A stretch of DNA of 64,000 bases from an uncultured Pelagibacteraceae bacterium (GTDB lineage: Bacteria > Pseudomonadota > Alphaproteobacteria > Pelagibacterales > AG-422-B15). This document shows, one piece after another, positions 38,867-48,281 of this stretch; the first letter of the stretch is position 1, and every line of letters starts with the position of its first letter. A model generated the notes under the pieces. That model saw nothing but the letters and a program-made list of their open reading frames with translations. It was not told where the DNA came from and did not search any database. Where the stretch lies: contig CACFYZ010000002.1 in assembly GCA_902570675.1 (NCBI GenBank), positions 98,572-162,571 of the forward strand. The letters run 5' to 3'. The position numbers were made by a program, and so were the translations under genes.

Positions 38867-40648
38867 TTAACGATTTTCTTCTTTAGAAATATCAATTATA
38901 TGCAATTGAGGTATTTTTTTACCGCCCCACTCATTTATTTTTATCTTGCCCAATAGGTCTATAAAAGATCCTTTGTTTTTGATCAATTCCTCTCCTAGCT
39001 TAGTCTTAACGCTTCTGAATGCCATTGCTTCGATAAACCTTCCTCCATCTGACTTTATGAGACATTTAAAATGATCATCACCAATTTTATCAACAGCAGC
39101 AACATATACATTTTTAAAAATAAAAACTGGTTCGGGATTTTCTGATCCAAAGGGTCCAATTTTTTCAATTTCTTGATTTACTTCAAGATTGATTGCTGAA
39201 GTACTCAAAATAGAGTCAGCAAATAAAATAGTTTCATCATCATTTTCAATTTTTTTGCTAGAAATTTGTCTATCAAAAAATTCACTTAGTTTAGGTATCA
39301 TCTCCGACTTAATAGTTAATCCTGCGGCCATAGCGTGTCCGCCACCTTTCTCAACTAAATTGCATTGCACAGCAGCAACAACTAGCTGACCAATATCGAT
39401 TCCCTTAATTGAACGACCTGAGCCCTTTGCCTCACCATTATTTACTGCAAATACAATACTTGGCCTATTAAATTTTTCTTTCAATCGACTTGCGACGATT
39501 CCAATCACTCCCTCATGCCAATCTTCTCCGGCTACTATAAGTAATTTATTTTTTAATTTTTCCTCATCTACTTGAGATATAGCCTGGTCTAAAACGTAAC
39601 TTTCAATCGTACGTCTCTCCATATTAAATTTGTCTAGATTTTTTGTTAAACTATCAATCTTGTATTTATCACTTTCTGTTAACAATTCAGTCCCAAAACT
39701 TGAATAACCTAATCTACCACCAGCATTAATTCGTGGGCCAATCTTAAAGCCTAAATCATAAACCGAGACTTTCGACTTTATTTTCGATACTTCAATCAAG
39801 GATTTCAATCCCGGGTTTAAACGTTTATGAATTACATCAATACCTCTTGATACTAAAATTCTATTAATGCCTTTTAAAGGAACAGCGTCACAAATTGTGC
39901 CAAGCGCTACTAAATCTAATAATTCAATTAAGTTAGGCTCTTTTAATAGTTTTTTTTCAAACCAGCCCTCATCCCTCAATTTTCTGTTAAGACCAACAGT
40001 AAGCATAAAAGTAACACCAACTGCGGCCAGGTAATTTAGTCCAGAAGTATCATCTATTCTATTGGGGTTAATGATAGCTTTTGCTTCAGGTAAACTTATT
40101 TCAGGTAAATGATGATCTAAAACAATAACATCCATACCTTGTTGATTTGCATAAGCTATTTCACTGTGTGCCATTGTTCCACAATCAACGGTAATAATTA
40201 CATTTGTATTCTGAGATTTGAACTTAGAAAATGAATTGATACTTGGTCCATATCCTTCTGTGAATCTATCAGGTATATGAAAATCCAGATTAATTGATAT
40301 TTGTCTAAAATAGTTGACTAAAATGGATGTTGATGTAGATCCGTCTACATCATAATCGCCAAAAATTGAAATACGATCTTCATCCAAAATTGCTTTGAAT
40401 ATTCTTTCGCATGCAATATCCATATCTGTTAGTGTGCTTGGGTCTGGAATACTATTTTTAAGCGACGGGTTAATATAGGATTGTATGTCCTTATAATTTA
40501 CATTTCTTATACTTAACAACTTTGCAACAAGTGGGCTAACATCATGGCTCTGCGTAATATAATCGACATCTTTTTCATTGTATTTCTTTAGAGACCATTT
40601 TTTATTTGTTAAAGAATGGAAATTCTTGTTGAAAGAATCATCTTTCAT
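38867..40648 (-). CDS. recJ: Single-stranded-DNA-specific exonuclease RecJ
   Basis: A 593-residue DHH phosphoesterase. Motif I GDYDVDGSTSTSILV, motif II TVDCG, motif III VLDHHLPE and the DHHA1 glycine motif VEKGGGHAMAAGLTI are present, followed by the C-terminal OB-fold. It degrades ssDNA 5' to 3' in recombination and mismatch repair. It lies 3 bp after glpX in the conserved hom-glpX-recJ operon. Confidence 0.94.
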   Translation of the reverse strand: MKDDSFNKNFHSLTNKKWSLKKYNEKDVDYITQSHDVSPLVAKLLSIRNVNYKDIQSYINPSLKNSIPDPSTLTDMDIACERIFKAILDEDRISIFGDYDVDGSTSTSILVNYFRQISINLDFHIPDRFTEGYGPSINSFSKFKSQNTNVIITVDCGTMAHSEIAYANQQGMDVIVLDHHLPEISLPEAKAIINPNRIDDTSGLNYLAAVGVTFMLTVGLNRKLRDEGWFEKKLLKEPNLIELLDLVALGTICDAVPLKGINRILVSRGIDVIHKRLNPGLKSLIEVSKIKSKVSVYDLGFKIGPRINAGGRLGYSSFGTELLTESDKYKIDSLTKNLDKFNMERRTIESYVLDQAISQVDEEKLKNKLLIVAGEDWHEGVIGIVASRLKEKFNRPSIVFAVNNGEAKGSGRSIKGIDIGQLVVAAVQCNLVEKGGGHAMAAGLTIKSEMIPKLSEFFDRQISSKKIENDDETILFADSILSTSAINLEVNQEIEKIGPFGSENPEPVFIFKNVYVAAVDKIGDDHFKCLIKSDGGRFIEAMAFRSVKTKLGEELIKNKGSFIDLLGKIKINEWGGKKIPQLHIIDISKEENR

Positions 40649-40651
40649 AAA

Positions 40652-41602
40652 TTAATTTTTTTTATGATAAGTCTCAATATATTGAGATGGTGAATCACCA
40701 GTTCGAAGTACAAGTGAATGAGTAACATAATGACCTCTAGCTGACTTAACGCCTCTAACCATAGTGCCTTCGGTAACTCCTGTCGCTGAAAAAATAATGT
40801 CACCATACGCAAGATCATTTAGATAGTATTTTTTTTCAAGATCTTTAATACCAATCTTTTCAGCTCTCATCTTTTCATCTTCATTATTGATTACAAGTCT
40901 GGTCTGCATTTGACCTCCAATGCATTGTAACGCAGCTGCAGCTAAAACTCCCTCAGGAGCTCCACCAATGCCAAGATAAATATCAACTGGGTTTAATTCT
41001 TGTGTTGTCATGATAATACCCGCAACATCGCCATCAGGTATTAATACTATTTTAGCCCCAATAGTTCTTAAAGACTCAATTATATTATCATGTCTTGATC
41101 TTTCTAAAACACATGCAGTAATCTTACTGACATCAACTTTTTTTACACTGGCTAGACTCTTGATATTATCTTCTACAGAGGCATCTAAATCAATAATATC
41201 TTCTGGAAAACTGCCTCCTACAGCGATTTTATTCATGTATGTGTCAGGCGCATACAATAAGCCACCTCTTTGCGAGGCTGCTATTACAGAAAGAGAATTG
41301 GGCATTCCCTTTGCGGTAATTGTAGTTCCTTCCAGAGGATCAAGTGCAATATCTACCTCGTGATTATTCCCAGTTCCTACCTCCTCACCAATATATAGCA
41401 TAGGAGCTTCATCCCGCTCTCCCTCACCAATTACAATTCTACCATTGAAATCAATCGCATTTAATGCTGTTCTCATTGAGTCAACAGCCGCTTGATCTGC
41501 GGCTTTTTCATCTCCAAGTCCAATTAACATAGAAGATGCAATGGCAGCTTTTTCAGTTGCGGCTACAATTCCGGAAGCATACTGAGTTGAAATTATTGTC
41601 AT
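40652..41602 (-). CDS. glpX: Class II fructose-1,6-bisphosphatase
   Basis: A 316-residue GlpX enzyme: VIGEGERDEAPMLYIGEEVG and IALDPLEGTT form the metal/phosphate site, and GIGGAPEGVLAAAAL is conserved. It dephosphorylates fructose-1,6-bisphosphate in gluconeogenesis. Its start overlaps the end of hom by 4 bp. Confidence 0.93.
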   Translation of the reverse strand: MTIISTQYASGIVAATEKAAIASSMLIGLGDEKAADQAAVDSMRTALNAIDFNGRIVIGEGERDEAPMLYIGEEVGTGNNHEVDIALDPLEGTTITAKGMPNSLSVIAASQRGGLLYAPDTYMNKIAVGGSFPEDIIDLDASVEDNIKSLASVKKVDVSKITACVLERSRHDNIIESLRTIGAKIVLIPDGDVAGIIMTTQELNPVDIYLGIGGAPEGVLAAAALQCIGGQMQTRLVINNEDEKMRAEKIGIKDLEKKYYLNDLAYGDIIFSATGVTEGTMVRGVKSARGHYVTHSLVLRTGDSPSQYIETYHKKN

Positions 41603-42888
41603 AACGAATCTTCTATTCTTATAAATTTAACAGAAGAGCTAACTTCTGGAAGTATTTTAATTTGTTTTATTGCAGAAATTAATAAAGCCTCTTTTATTTT
41701 GTGGGTAATTAAAATTATTTCTGCAAAACTAGATTTGTTTGAAGGTTTTTGAATTATGCTTTTAATTGAGATTTTGCGCTTCGAGAGAGCTTTCGATATT
41801 TTTGCCATCACTCCAGCTTTATCCAGTGCGGAAATTCTTAAATAATAAGCAAAGAATAAATCTTCAATCTTAGCAATTTTCATTATTTTCTTTTTATTAA
41901 TCGAAACACCAAGAGGGTAGTTTTTTGTTTCTCTTACAATATCCATCAAATCAGACATCACTGAAGCACCTGTAGGCCCAGCCCCTGCTCCAGGTCCAAT
42001 TAGCATATTTCTTCCAATTACCGAATCTTCAATTACAACAGCATTCGTCTCATTTTCAACTTTTGCTATTTCTGAACTTAGTTTTACAAAACAAGTATGA
42101 ACACGCTGTTGTATCTTGTCTTTACTTTTTGTAGCAACAGATAAAAGTTTAATTGTATACCCAAGTTCATTTGCGTATTCAAAATCGTAATTATCAATTT
42201 TTGTTATTCCTTCAACATACGTAGACTTAAAATTTACTGGAATATCAAATGCTAAACTTGATAGTAACGTAATCTTGTGAGCCGCATCAATACCTTGTAT
42301 ATCAAACGTGGGATCTAACTCTGCAAAACCTTTTTTTTGTGCTTCGTTTAGAACAAACTGGTAACTGCCTTCATTATTTTCCATTTTTGTAAGTATATAA
42401 TTGCAAGTACCGTTTAAGATTCCATAAACTTTTCGAATTGAGTTGAACCTAAGGTTTTCTCTAATTGCTTTTACGACTGGAACGCCCCCAGCAATTGCAG
42501 CTTCAAAATTAAGGCTTACATTAGTTTTTTCAGCTAGCTTTGCTAACTCATTTCCATGCATTGCCAGCAATGCTTTGTTAGCTGTTATTACATGCTTTCC
42601 GTTAGATAGAGCTTTTTTTACTAGTTTATAAGCAATACCGCTAGATCCACCTATCAACTCAATAACTATATCAATTTCAGAGTTGTTAGCCAGACTCAAT
42701 GTATTATTGGTCATTGGTAGTGATGGCGTCGATATGTTTCTTTTTTTTCTTAAATTTTTTACCGCTACACTAATTACTTTAATATTGGCGGCCTTCTTTG
42801 ATCCAGCCTTAAAGCTTTTTAGCTGCTTGATGAAACCCTGGCCGACAGTTCCTAAACCAGCTATTCCTATCCCGAGCGTTTTATTCAT
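41599..42888 (-). CDS. hom: Homoserine dehydrogenase
   Basis: NAD(P)-binding GIAGLGTVGQGFIKQL at the start, the catalytic LNFEAAIAGGVPVVKAIRENL, and LNGTCNYILTKM are diagnostic. A C-terminal ACT domain (YYLRISALDKAGVMAKISKAL) indicates feedback control by threonine. I start at the ATG at 42888 (MNKTLGIG), not 42912. It makes homoserine for threonine and methionine; metY at 45.2 kb acts further down the same pathway. Confidence 0.94.
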   Translation of the reverse strand: MNKTLGIGIAGLGTVGQGFIKQLKSFKAGSKKAANIKVISVAVKNLRKKRNISTPSLPMTNNTLSLANNSEIDIVIELIGGSSGIAYKLVKKALSNGKHVITANKALLAMHGNELAKLAEKTNVSLNFEAAIAGGVPVVKAIRENLRFNSIRKVYGILNGTCNYILTKMENNEGSYQFVLNEAQKKGFAELDPTFDIQGIDAAHKITLLSSLAFDIPVNFKSTYVEGITKIDNYDFEYANELGYTIKLLSVATKSKDKIQQRVHTCFVKLSSEIAKVENETNAVVIEDSVIGRNMLIGPGAGAGPTGASVMSDLMDIVRETKNYPLGVSINKKKIMKIAKIEDLFFAYYLRISALDKAGVMAKISKALSKRKISIKSIIQKPSNKSSFAEIILITHKIKEALLISAIKQIKILPEVSSSVKFIRIEDSL

Positions 42889-43066
42889 TGATAATAACTT
42901 TTTTAGGAACACTCTCTATGTCAGGCTTTTCGTCAACAGATAACTCATCAGTATTTTCAGAAAATTCCTGATTAGACAATAGTTCATATATGGAATAGTT
43001 CTGAAAAGCGGAACATCCTTGTAATATTAGAAGAACTAACAATAATTGAGAAAGTATTCTATTCAT
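42881..43066 (-). CDS. Putative small lipoprotein
   Basis: A 61-residue protein with a hydrophobic N-terminus ending in a lipobox-like LQGC (MNRILSQLLLVLLILQGC), then an acidic tail (SVDEKPDIESVPKK). AAAGGG lies upstream of the ATG. It overlaps argC by 8 bp and hom by 8 bp. Gln at position -2 of the lipobox is unusual. Function unknown. Confidence 0.5.
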   Translation of the reverse strand: MNRILSQLLLVLLILQGCSAFQNYSIYELLSNQEFSENTDELSVDEKPDIESVPKKVIINE

Positions 43067-44078
43067 TTATTATACCCTTTGTCTCTTCAAATTCATTCAT
43101 CACATTAAAATTTTGAATGGCCTGACCTGCTGCGCCTTTAATAAGATTGTCAAGCGCACTCACAATGCATATCCTATTGTCCTTATATCCCTTTTTAACA
43201 CCAATTACTAAATTATTTGTTCCGATAACATCTTTTGTAGATGGAAAAGTATCTAATGGCATAATTTCGATAAATGGCTCATTTTTAAATCTCATTGAAA
43301 GAGTTTCATGAACTTCCTTATGAGAGGAATTTTTAAGTTCTACATAGATATTACTTAGTATGCCTCGTTCAACAGGAATTAAATTAGCAGAAAAAAATAT
43401 TTCTGTTTTATTATTTATATTTCTTGATATCTCTTGGTTGATTTCAGCAATGTGTTTATGATCGCCCACACCATAAGTTTTAATAGTTTCTTTCACTTCA
43501 AGCATTAGACTTTGAGGATCATTTGTTTTACCTGCGCCAGAATATCCAGATTTAGAGTCAACTATAATACTATCTGCATCAATTAAATCATTTTTTACCA
43601 GTTCAATTAATGGCATCAAAACACTAGTTGCATAACATCCAGGATTAGCAATGTGCTTGCTTACCTTTATTTTATCTCTATAGATTTCTGTTAAGCCGTA
43701 CTGAAATTCATCAATTAAATTTAAATTATCATGTTGAAAACCGTACCATGTCAAATAGTCGTCAGGTTTATCGAGGCGAAAATCAGCAGAAAGATCAATC
43801 AATCTTACTCTATTACTAAATAAATCAGTAATTTTGTAGAGACTCTTATTTGGCAAACAATTAAAAATATAATCAACATCGTTAAAATTAATTTCATCAA
43901 GTTTCTGATACTTAAGACTCACTTTTTGATTATCTTGCATTTTGTCAAGATTTGGAGACTCACCAGCCGCTCTATTTGCGGATAACGCAATTATATTAAT
44001 ATCAGAGTGCATCAAACACATCTGAATTATCTCATAACCAACGAAACCACTGGCACCTAAAATTACAATATTTTTCAT
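43059..44078 (-). CDS. argC: N-acetyl-gamma-glutamyl-phosphate reductase
   Basis: A 339-residue reductase. GASGFVGYEIIQM is the NADP-binding start and NPGCYATSVLMPL carries the catalytic Cys. SKSGYSGAGK and VPVERGILSNIYV are conserved. It catalyses the third step of arginine (ornithine) biosynthesis. It follows rpsI by 42 bp, the rplM-rpsI-argC order of many alphaproteobacteria. Confidence 0.93.
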   Translation of the reverse strand: MKNIVILGASGFVGYEIIQMCLMHSDINIIALSANRAAGESPNLDKMQDNQKVSLKYQKLDEINFNDVDYIFNCLPNKSLYKITDLFSNRVRLIDLSADFRLDKPDDYLTWYGFQHDNLNLIDEFQYGLTEIYRDKIKVSKHIANPGCYATSVLMPLIELVKNDLIDADSIIVDSKSGYSGAGKTNDPQSLMLEVKETIKTYGVGDHKHIAEINQEISRNINNKTEIFFSANLIPVERGILSNIYVELKNSSHKEVHETLSMRFKNEPFIEIMPLDTFPSTKDVIGTNNLVIGVKKGYKDNRICIVSALDNLIKGAAGQAIQNFNVMNEFEETKGIINE

Positions 44079-44120
44079 GATAAAAATCTAAAAAAATTAA
44101 AAAGAAATGATTTATGAATA

Positions 44121-44546
44121 TTATCTTTTTGAAAATTGGAAACGTCTTCTTGCTTTACGTCTACCATATTTTTTTCTTTCAACAATTCTTGAGTCTCTTG
44201 TTAGAAGTCCCTCAGACTTTAATACGGGTCTTAAGTTTGGGTCTAATATTGATAAAGCTTTTGATATACCATGTCTTACAGCACCCGCCTGACCTGATAA
44301 TCCTCCACCACTAACTGTCACCATAGTATCTACGCTCATTTTCTTATTGGTTAATTCTAGCGGTTGATTAACCAGCATGTTTAAAACAGGTCTTAAAAAA
44401 TAATTTTCCAAGTTCTTACCATTAATAGTGAGTTTGCCAGATCCAGTTTTTACCCATACTCTAGCTACTGCATTTTTTCTTTTACCAGTGGCGTAAGATC
44501 TACCAAGTTTATCAACAATTGGTTCTGTTACGATATTCTCATTCAT
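44121..44546 (-). CDS. rpsI: 30S ribosomal protein S9
   Basis: A 141-residue S9. The N-terminal [19 protein letters not shown] and the basic C-terminus [15 protein letters not shown], whose tail reaches the ribosomal P site, are characteristic. It shares one base with the rplM stop codon, so the two are translationally coupled. Confidence 0.96.
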   Translation of the reverse strand: MNENIVTEPIVDKLGRSYATGKRKNAVARVWVKTGSGKLTINGKNLENYFLRPVLNMLVNQPLELTNKKMSVDTMVTVSGGGLSGQAGAVRHGISKALSILDPNLRPVLKSEGLLTRDSRIVERKKYGRRKARRRFQFSKR

Positions 44547-45010
44547 TACAATAATTCATCTATATTAATTGATCTTGGATTTTGGGCTTCGTGTGGATGC
44601 TCATTTCCAACATATACTTTCATATTTGATAGCTGTTTTCTTCCCAATGGGCCGTTTGGAATCATTCTTTTTACCGCTAATCTTATAACTCTATCAGGAA
44701 ATTTTCCTTCAAGGATTTTTTTTGCAGATATGGATTTAATTCCACCAGGGTATCCTGTGTGCTTATAATAAACTTTATCCTCTAACTTATTTCCAGTTAA
44801 TTTAATTTTTTCAGCGTTAATGATTACTACATTATCTCCGCAATCAATATGAGGAGTATATGATACTTTGTACTTTCCTCTTAATAATTTGGATACAGTA
44901 GAAGCAAGGCGTCCAAGTACAATGTTTTCAGCATCAAGTAAAACCCAGTCCTTTTTAACTGACTCTTTGCTCAGTGATTTTGTCTGCTTTATAAATTTTG
45001 TAGTTACCAT
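44546..45010 (-). CDS. rplM: 50S ribosomal protein L13
   Basis: The L13 core is shown by [43 protein letters not shown] and [21 protein letters not shown]. The ORF-track start (45046) adds 12 residues; the ATG at 45010 ([14 protein letters not shown]) matches the usual start. It is divergent from metY across a 205-bp spacer. Confidence 0.95.
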   Translation of the reverse strand: MVTTKFIKQTKSLSKESVKKDWVLLDAENIVLGRLASTVSKLLRGKYKVSYTPHIDCGDNVVIINAEKIKLTGNKLEDKVYYKHTGYPGGIKSISAKKILEGKFPDRVIRLAVKRMIPNGPLGRKQLSNMKVYVGNEHPHEAQNPRSINIDELL

Positions 45011-45215
45011 TTGGCTACTTAATAATTGAACATGTTTAATTGTCAATATTAATTAATTTATTAAATATAATCATATATTTAAATAATGGTACAATAATAC
45101 TAATATATATTACTTTACAATTAGAGCCTGGTTAGGGACAATAAATTATTAATTTTATGCTGCAAGAGAACATATTGCGAAAAAAACTTTGTTTATAAAA
45201 AAGGGGAAATAAAAA
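45011..45215. promoter_or_regulatory. Divergent rplM/metY intergenic region with long metY leader
   Basis: A 205-bp A/T-rich spacer that must hold both promoters. On the metY side there is a small CCT-GGTT-AGG hairpin near 45127, the 12-mer AACATATTGCGA (45169-45180), which also occurs just upstream of cysD, and a Shine-Dalgarno AAGGGG 9 nt before the ATG. I looked for SAM-II and SAM-V signatures and did not find a convincing one. Confidence 0.5.
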
Positions 45216-46529
45216 ATGGCAAAAAATAAATTTAATCCAGCTGACTCAGTAAATCCAGAGACTATTGCTTTACATGGAGGAGATTATAGAGCAGATCCAT
45301 CAACTACGTCAGTTGCAGTTCCAATATATCAAACAACATCCTACCAATTTCATAACACGGAACATGCTGCAAACCTATTTGGTGCGAAGGATTTTGGTAA
45401 TATTTACACAAGAATTATGAATCCAACTGTCGATGTGCTCGAAAAAAGAGTTGCTGCTATGGAAGGTGGCGTTGGTGCACTTTGTGTAAGTTCAGGTCAA
45501 TCTGCGTCTATGTTAAGTATTCAGAATTTAGTTAAAGCTGGTGATAATATTGTTAGCTCGACTGATTTATATGGAGGAACTTGGAATTTATTTGCGAATA
45601 CAATGAAAGATTTAGGCATCGAAGTGAGATTTGCTGATCCTACTGATCCTGAAAGCTTTAGAAAACTTACTGATGACAATACAAGAGCGTATTACGCAGA
45701 AACATTGCCAAACCCCAAACTCAAAGTTTTTCCTATACGCGAAGTAGCTGATATTGGTGACGAATATAATATACCTCTTATTGTAGATAATACTGCAGCA
45801 CCGGTAATATGTAAGCCAATTGAGCATGGTGCTACGATAGTTGTTCATTCACTTACAAAATTCATAGGTGGACACGGCACTACAATTGGTGGGATTATAG
45901 TTGATAGTGGCAAATTTGATTGGGCTAAAGATCCGAAAAGACAACCTATGCTGAATAATCCAGATCCAAGTTACCATGGCATGATATGGACTGAATTTGC
46001 AAAAGCTGTTGGTCCAATAGCTTATATAGTAAGAGCTAGATTTGTAGGGCTAAGAGATCTTGGTCCTGCTTTGAGTCCTCAAAGTGCATTCCAAATTATA
46101 CAGGGCCTTGAAACTGTCTCACTTAGAATGGAGAAACATTGTTCCAATGCAGAAAAAGTAGCCGAATACTTATCAGGTCATAATAAAGTATCAAAGGTCA
46201 TTTATGCTGGATTAGATGAGGGTGAAGCTGGTGAAAGAGCAAACAAATACTTAAAAGGTGGTCATGGTGCTCTTTGTGGCTTTGAATTAAAAGGTGGGAA
46301 AGCAAGTGGTGAGAAGTTTATTAATAGTTTAAATATGTTTTACCATGTAGCTAATATAGGCGATGCAAGAAGCTTGGCTATACATCCAGCAACCACTACT
46401 CATTCACAGTTATCTGACGAAGATATGGAGTCTGCTGGTGTAAATCCAAGTTATGTAAGATTGTCCATTGGGATCGAGCACATTGATGATATTATTGAAG
46501 ATCTTAAAAATGCGCTTGACTCAGCGTAA
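45216..46529 (+). CDS. metY: O-acetylhomoserine sulfhydrylase
   Basis: A 437-residue Cys/Met-metabolism PLP enzyme. PETIALHGGDYRADPSTTSVAVPIYQTTSY, IYTRIMNPTVDVLEKRVAAMEGG and the PLP lysine in VVHSLTKFIGGHGTTIGG are typical of MetY. The extra insertion (NPDPSYHGMIW) separates it from MetB/MetC. It makes homocysteine from O-acetylhomoserine and sulfide. Codon composition suggests strong expression. Confidence 0.94.
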   Translation: MAKNKFNPADSVNPETIALHGGDYRADPSTTSVAVPIYQTTSYQFHNTEHAANLFGAKDFGNIYTRIMNPTVDVLEKRVAAMEGGVGALCVSSGQSASMLSIQNLVKAGDNIVSSTDLYGGTWNLFANTMKDLGIEVRFADPTDPESFRKLTDDNTRAYYAETLPNPKLKVFPIREVADIGDEYNIPLIVDNTAAPVICKPIEHGATIVVHSLTKFIGGHGTTIGGIIVDSGKFDWAKDPKRQPMLNNPDPSYHGMIWTEFAKAVGPIAYIVRARFVGLRDLGPALSPQSAFQIIQGLETVSLRMEKHCSNAEKVAEYLSGHNKVSKVIYAGLDEGEAGERANKYLKGGHGALCGFELKGGKASGEKFINSLNMFYHVANIGDARSLAIHPATTTHSQLSDEDMESAGVNPSYVRLSIGIEHIDDIIEDLKNALDSA

Positions 46530-46533
46530 ATAT

Positions 46534-47586
46534 TCAAGAGCCTCTTTTAAATTTTAAAGGAGGCTTCTTATTAATAAACCATATAGAAATAACCAACAAA
46601 TATAAAATTATTGAATTTCCTTGGTGAGCTAACGCCAAATGCCATGGTATATTTTGGTATGTCATCAGGACACCTAATATAATTTGAAAAATTAATATAA
46701 TATTAAAAGAAATTAATAAAACTGCACCAAGGTGATTAACTCTTTTTTGATAGGCATCATAATTTATGTAAAAAACAAAAATCAATATAAGAAATGCTGA
46801 TGTTCTGTGAAAAAATATTATTATTTCTCCATTTTCAAATAAATTTATGATACCTCTGATTTGATCATTATCAAAATCTGCAAATAATTTACCGTTGTAC
46901 ATAGGCCATGTATTATACAATAATCCTGAATGTGTTCCGGATACAAAGGCTCCATAAGCTATTTGAAGAAAGATTAAAATCATTAGAAAAAAAGAAAGAT
47001 TACTTCTTATAGGAATATATTTAGATACAAAAATTATTTTTCTATCAGCTAAGTAATCTAATAAGGTTTTAAAAAGTAGACCTAATATTATAAATGCTAA
47101 ACTTAAATGCATTGCTAGTCGATATTGACTAACATCAACTCTCCCAGAAAGACCACTTTTAACCATATACCAACCCATAAAAGCTTGAAGTGCCAGAAGA
47201 AAACCTATAATTAAAATTGGTAACAGATATTTGGTTTCTAATTTTTTACTCAACAATAGATATGCTAAGGGTATAACATAAATTACCCCAATTAGCCTTG
47301 CAAAAGCTCTATGAAACCATTCCCAGAAATATATAAATTTGAACTCGGTCAATGTCATTGCACTGTTAATAAGCTTAAATTCATCAATTTCTTTATATTT
47401 ATTAAATTCAGTTTGCCACGCAGACTCCGAAAATGGATATAATATTCCTGAAACGGGAAGCCACTCAGTAATTGAAAGACCAGAATCAGATATTCTTGTA
47501 TATCCTCCAATCAGGATGATCGAACAGACAAAGAAAATTAGCGTTAATAACCAACCAGAAAAAACATTGATTTTGAGAGTTATCAT
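46534..47586 (-). CDS. ctaA: Heme A synthase
   Basis: A 350-residue protein with eight membrane helices. GGYTRISDSGLSITEW, FWEWFHRAFARLIG, GWYMVKSGL and the second-half H motifs (FFHRTSAF, LALAHQGNSI) are CtaA/COX15-type 2 signatures; the histidines bind heme. It oxidises heme O to heme A for an aa3-type oxidase. Its last codons coincide with the metY terminator hairpin. Confidence 0.94.
   Translation of the reverse strand: MITLKINVFSGWLLTLIFFVCSIILIGGYTRISDSGLSITEWLPVSGILYPFSESAWQTEFNKYKEIDEFKLINSAMTLTEFKFIYFWEWFHRAFARLIGVIYVIPLAYLLLSKKLETKYLLPILIIGFLLALQAFMGWYMVKSGLSGRVDVSQYRLAMHLSLAFIILGLLFKTLLDYLADRKIIFVSKYIPIRSNLSFFLMILIFLQIAYGAFVSGTHSGLLYNTWPMYNGKLFADFDNDQIRGIINLFENGEIIIFFHRTSAFLILIFVFYINYDAYQKRVNHLGAVLLISFNIILIFQIILGVLMTYQNIPWHLALAHQGNSIILYLLVISIWFINKKPPLKFKRGS
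46536..46569 (+). terminator. metY terminator overlapping the ctaA 3' coding end
   Basis: AAGAGCCTCTTTTAAA pairs with TTTAAAGGAGGCTTCTT directly after the metY stop. It is followed by a weak T/A-rich tail (ATTAATAAACC). The same bases encode the last ctaA residues (KKPPLKFKRGS on the minus strand). It may act in both directions. Confidence 0.7.
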
Positions 47587-47601
47587 CTTTAAATAAGTCT
47601 T

Positions 47602-47796
47602 ATGTTAAAGCTAAAAAAAGCATTTAGTGTTCTGGCATTCATTATTACGATGTTTTTGTACAGTTTATTAGTTATGGTTTTTTTAGCTAAAATCAACTTT
47701 AATAATTGGATCATAGAATTAATTGTATATTTTGTCCTAGGTGTTGCCTGGATTTTTCCAGCGATGTTTATTTTAAGACCTTTTAAGAAGAAATAA
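47602..47796 (+). CDS. DUF2842 small membrane protein
   Basis: A 64-residue protein with two hydrophobic segments. The pattern LYSLLVMVFLAKI...YFVLGVAWIFPAMFILRPF matches DUF2842, an alphaproteobacterial family of unknown role usually seen near ctaA. It is divergent from ctaA and overlaps the chorismate mutase start by one base. Confidence 0.72.
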   Translation: MLKLKKAFSVLAFIITMFLYSLLVMVFLAKINFNNWIIELIVYFVLGVAWIFPAMFILRPFKKK

Positions 47797-48086
47797 TGAA
47801 TAAGAAAAATAATACACCAGAAATGAAAATAGTCAGAAAAAAAATCGATGCAATTGATGATAAATTACTTCCACTAATGATTAAAAGGTCTTTTCTTGTT
47901 GAAAAGGCATTAGAGATTAAAAATAGTAGATCTGAGATTGTTGACAGAAAGAGAATTGATCAAATTCAAATGAAAATTAAAAATAAAACAAAAGATCTTG
48001 GTGGAAATCCGAAGCTTCTCTCAAAGATTTGGATGTCTATCATTAATAATTTTATAGAATTTGAAAAGAGAAAATTTAAGAAATAA
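47796..48086 (+). CDS. Chorismate mutase (AroQ type)
   Basis: A 96-residue all-helical protein. RKKIDAIDDKLLPLMIKRSFLVEKALEIK, VDRKRIDQIQMKI and IWMSIINNFIEFEKRKF fit the AroQ fold with the Arg and Lys that bind chorismate. It converts chorismate to prephenate for Phe/Tyr. A standalone domain, probably cotranscribed with the DUF2842 gene. Confidence 0.83.
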   Translation: MNKKNNTPEMKIVRKKIDAIDDKLLPLMIKRSFLVEKALEIKNSRSEIVDRKRIDQIQMKIKNKTKDLGGNPKLLSKIWMSIINNFIEFEKRKFKK

Positions 48087-48087
48087 T

Positions 48088-48279
48088 TTATTTACTATGA
48101 GGCGGTAATTTTTTTTCTACAAACCACTCGTGCTTTTTTGTTGCCGGGTTGTACTTTTTCATTCTTAGTTTATCCTTTGCCTTCAGCCCAGAGGTAGGCT
48201 TTTTAGCGTAGTAATAGAACTTACTGTCAGTTTTTTCTTCAGGAACAAGTCTAACTTTTACTGTAGATTTTTTTGCCAT
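48088..48279 (-). CDS. rpmG: 50S ribosomal protein L33
   Basis: A 63-residue basic protein beginning AKKSTVKVRLVPEEKTDSKFYYYAKKP and ending LRMKKYNPATKKHEWFVEKKLPP, the L33 pattern without the zinc cysteines. It is slightly longer than the usual 55. It lies 2 bp after the merR gene. Confidence 0.9.
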   Translation of the reverse strand: MAKKSTVKVRLVPEEKTDSKFYYYAKKPTSGLKAKDKLRMKKYNPATKKHEWFVEKKLPPHSK

Positions 48280-48281
48280 AT

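Noticed and set aside
41010-41363. Plus-strand ORF of 117 aa inside glpX
   Set aside because: Antisense shadow of glpX; no family features.
45011-45215. Possible SAM-II or SAM-V riboswitch in the metY leader
   Set aside because: The position and an AUUGC plus A-rich/GGGG stretch are suggestive, but I found no convincing P1 stem or pseudoknot partner for the AAGGGG, and the GCUAAA part of SAM-II is missing. A covariance-model search would settle it.
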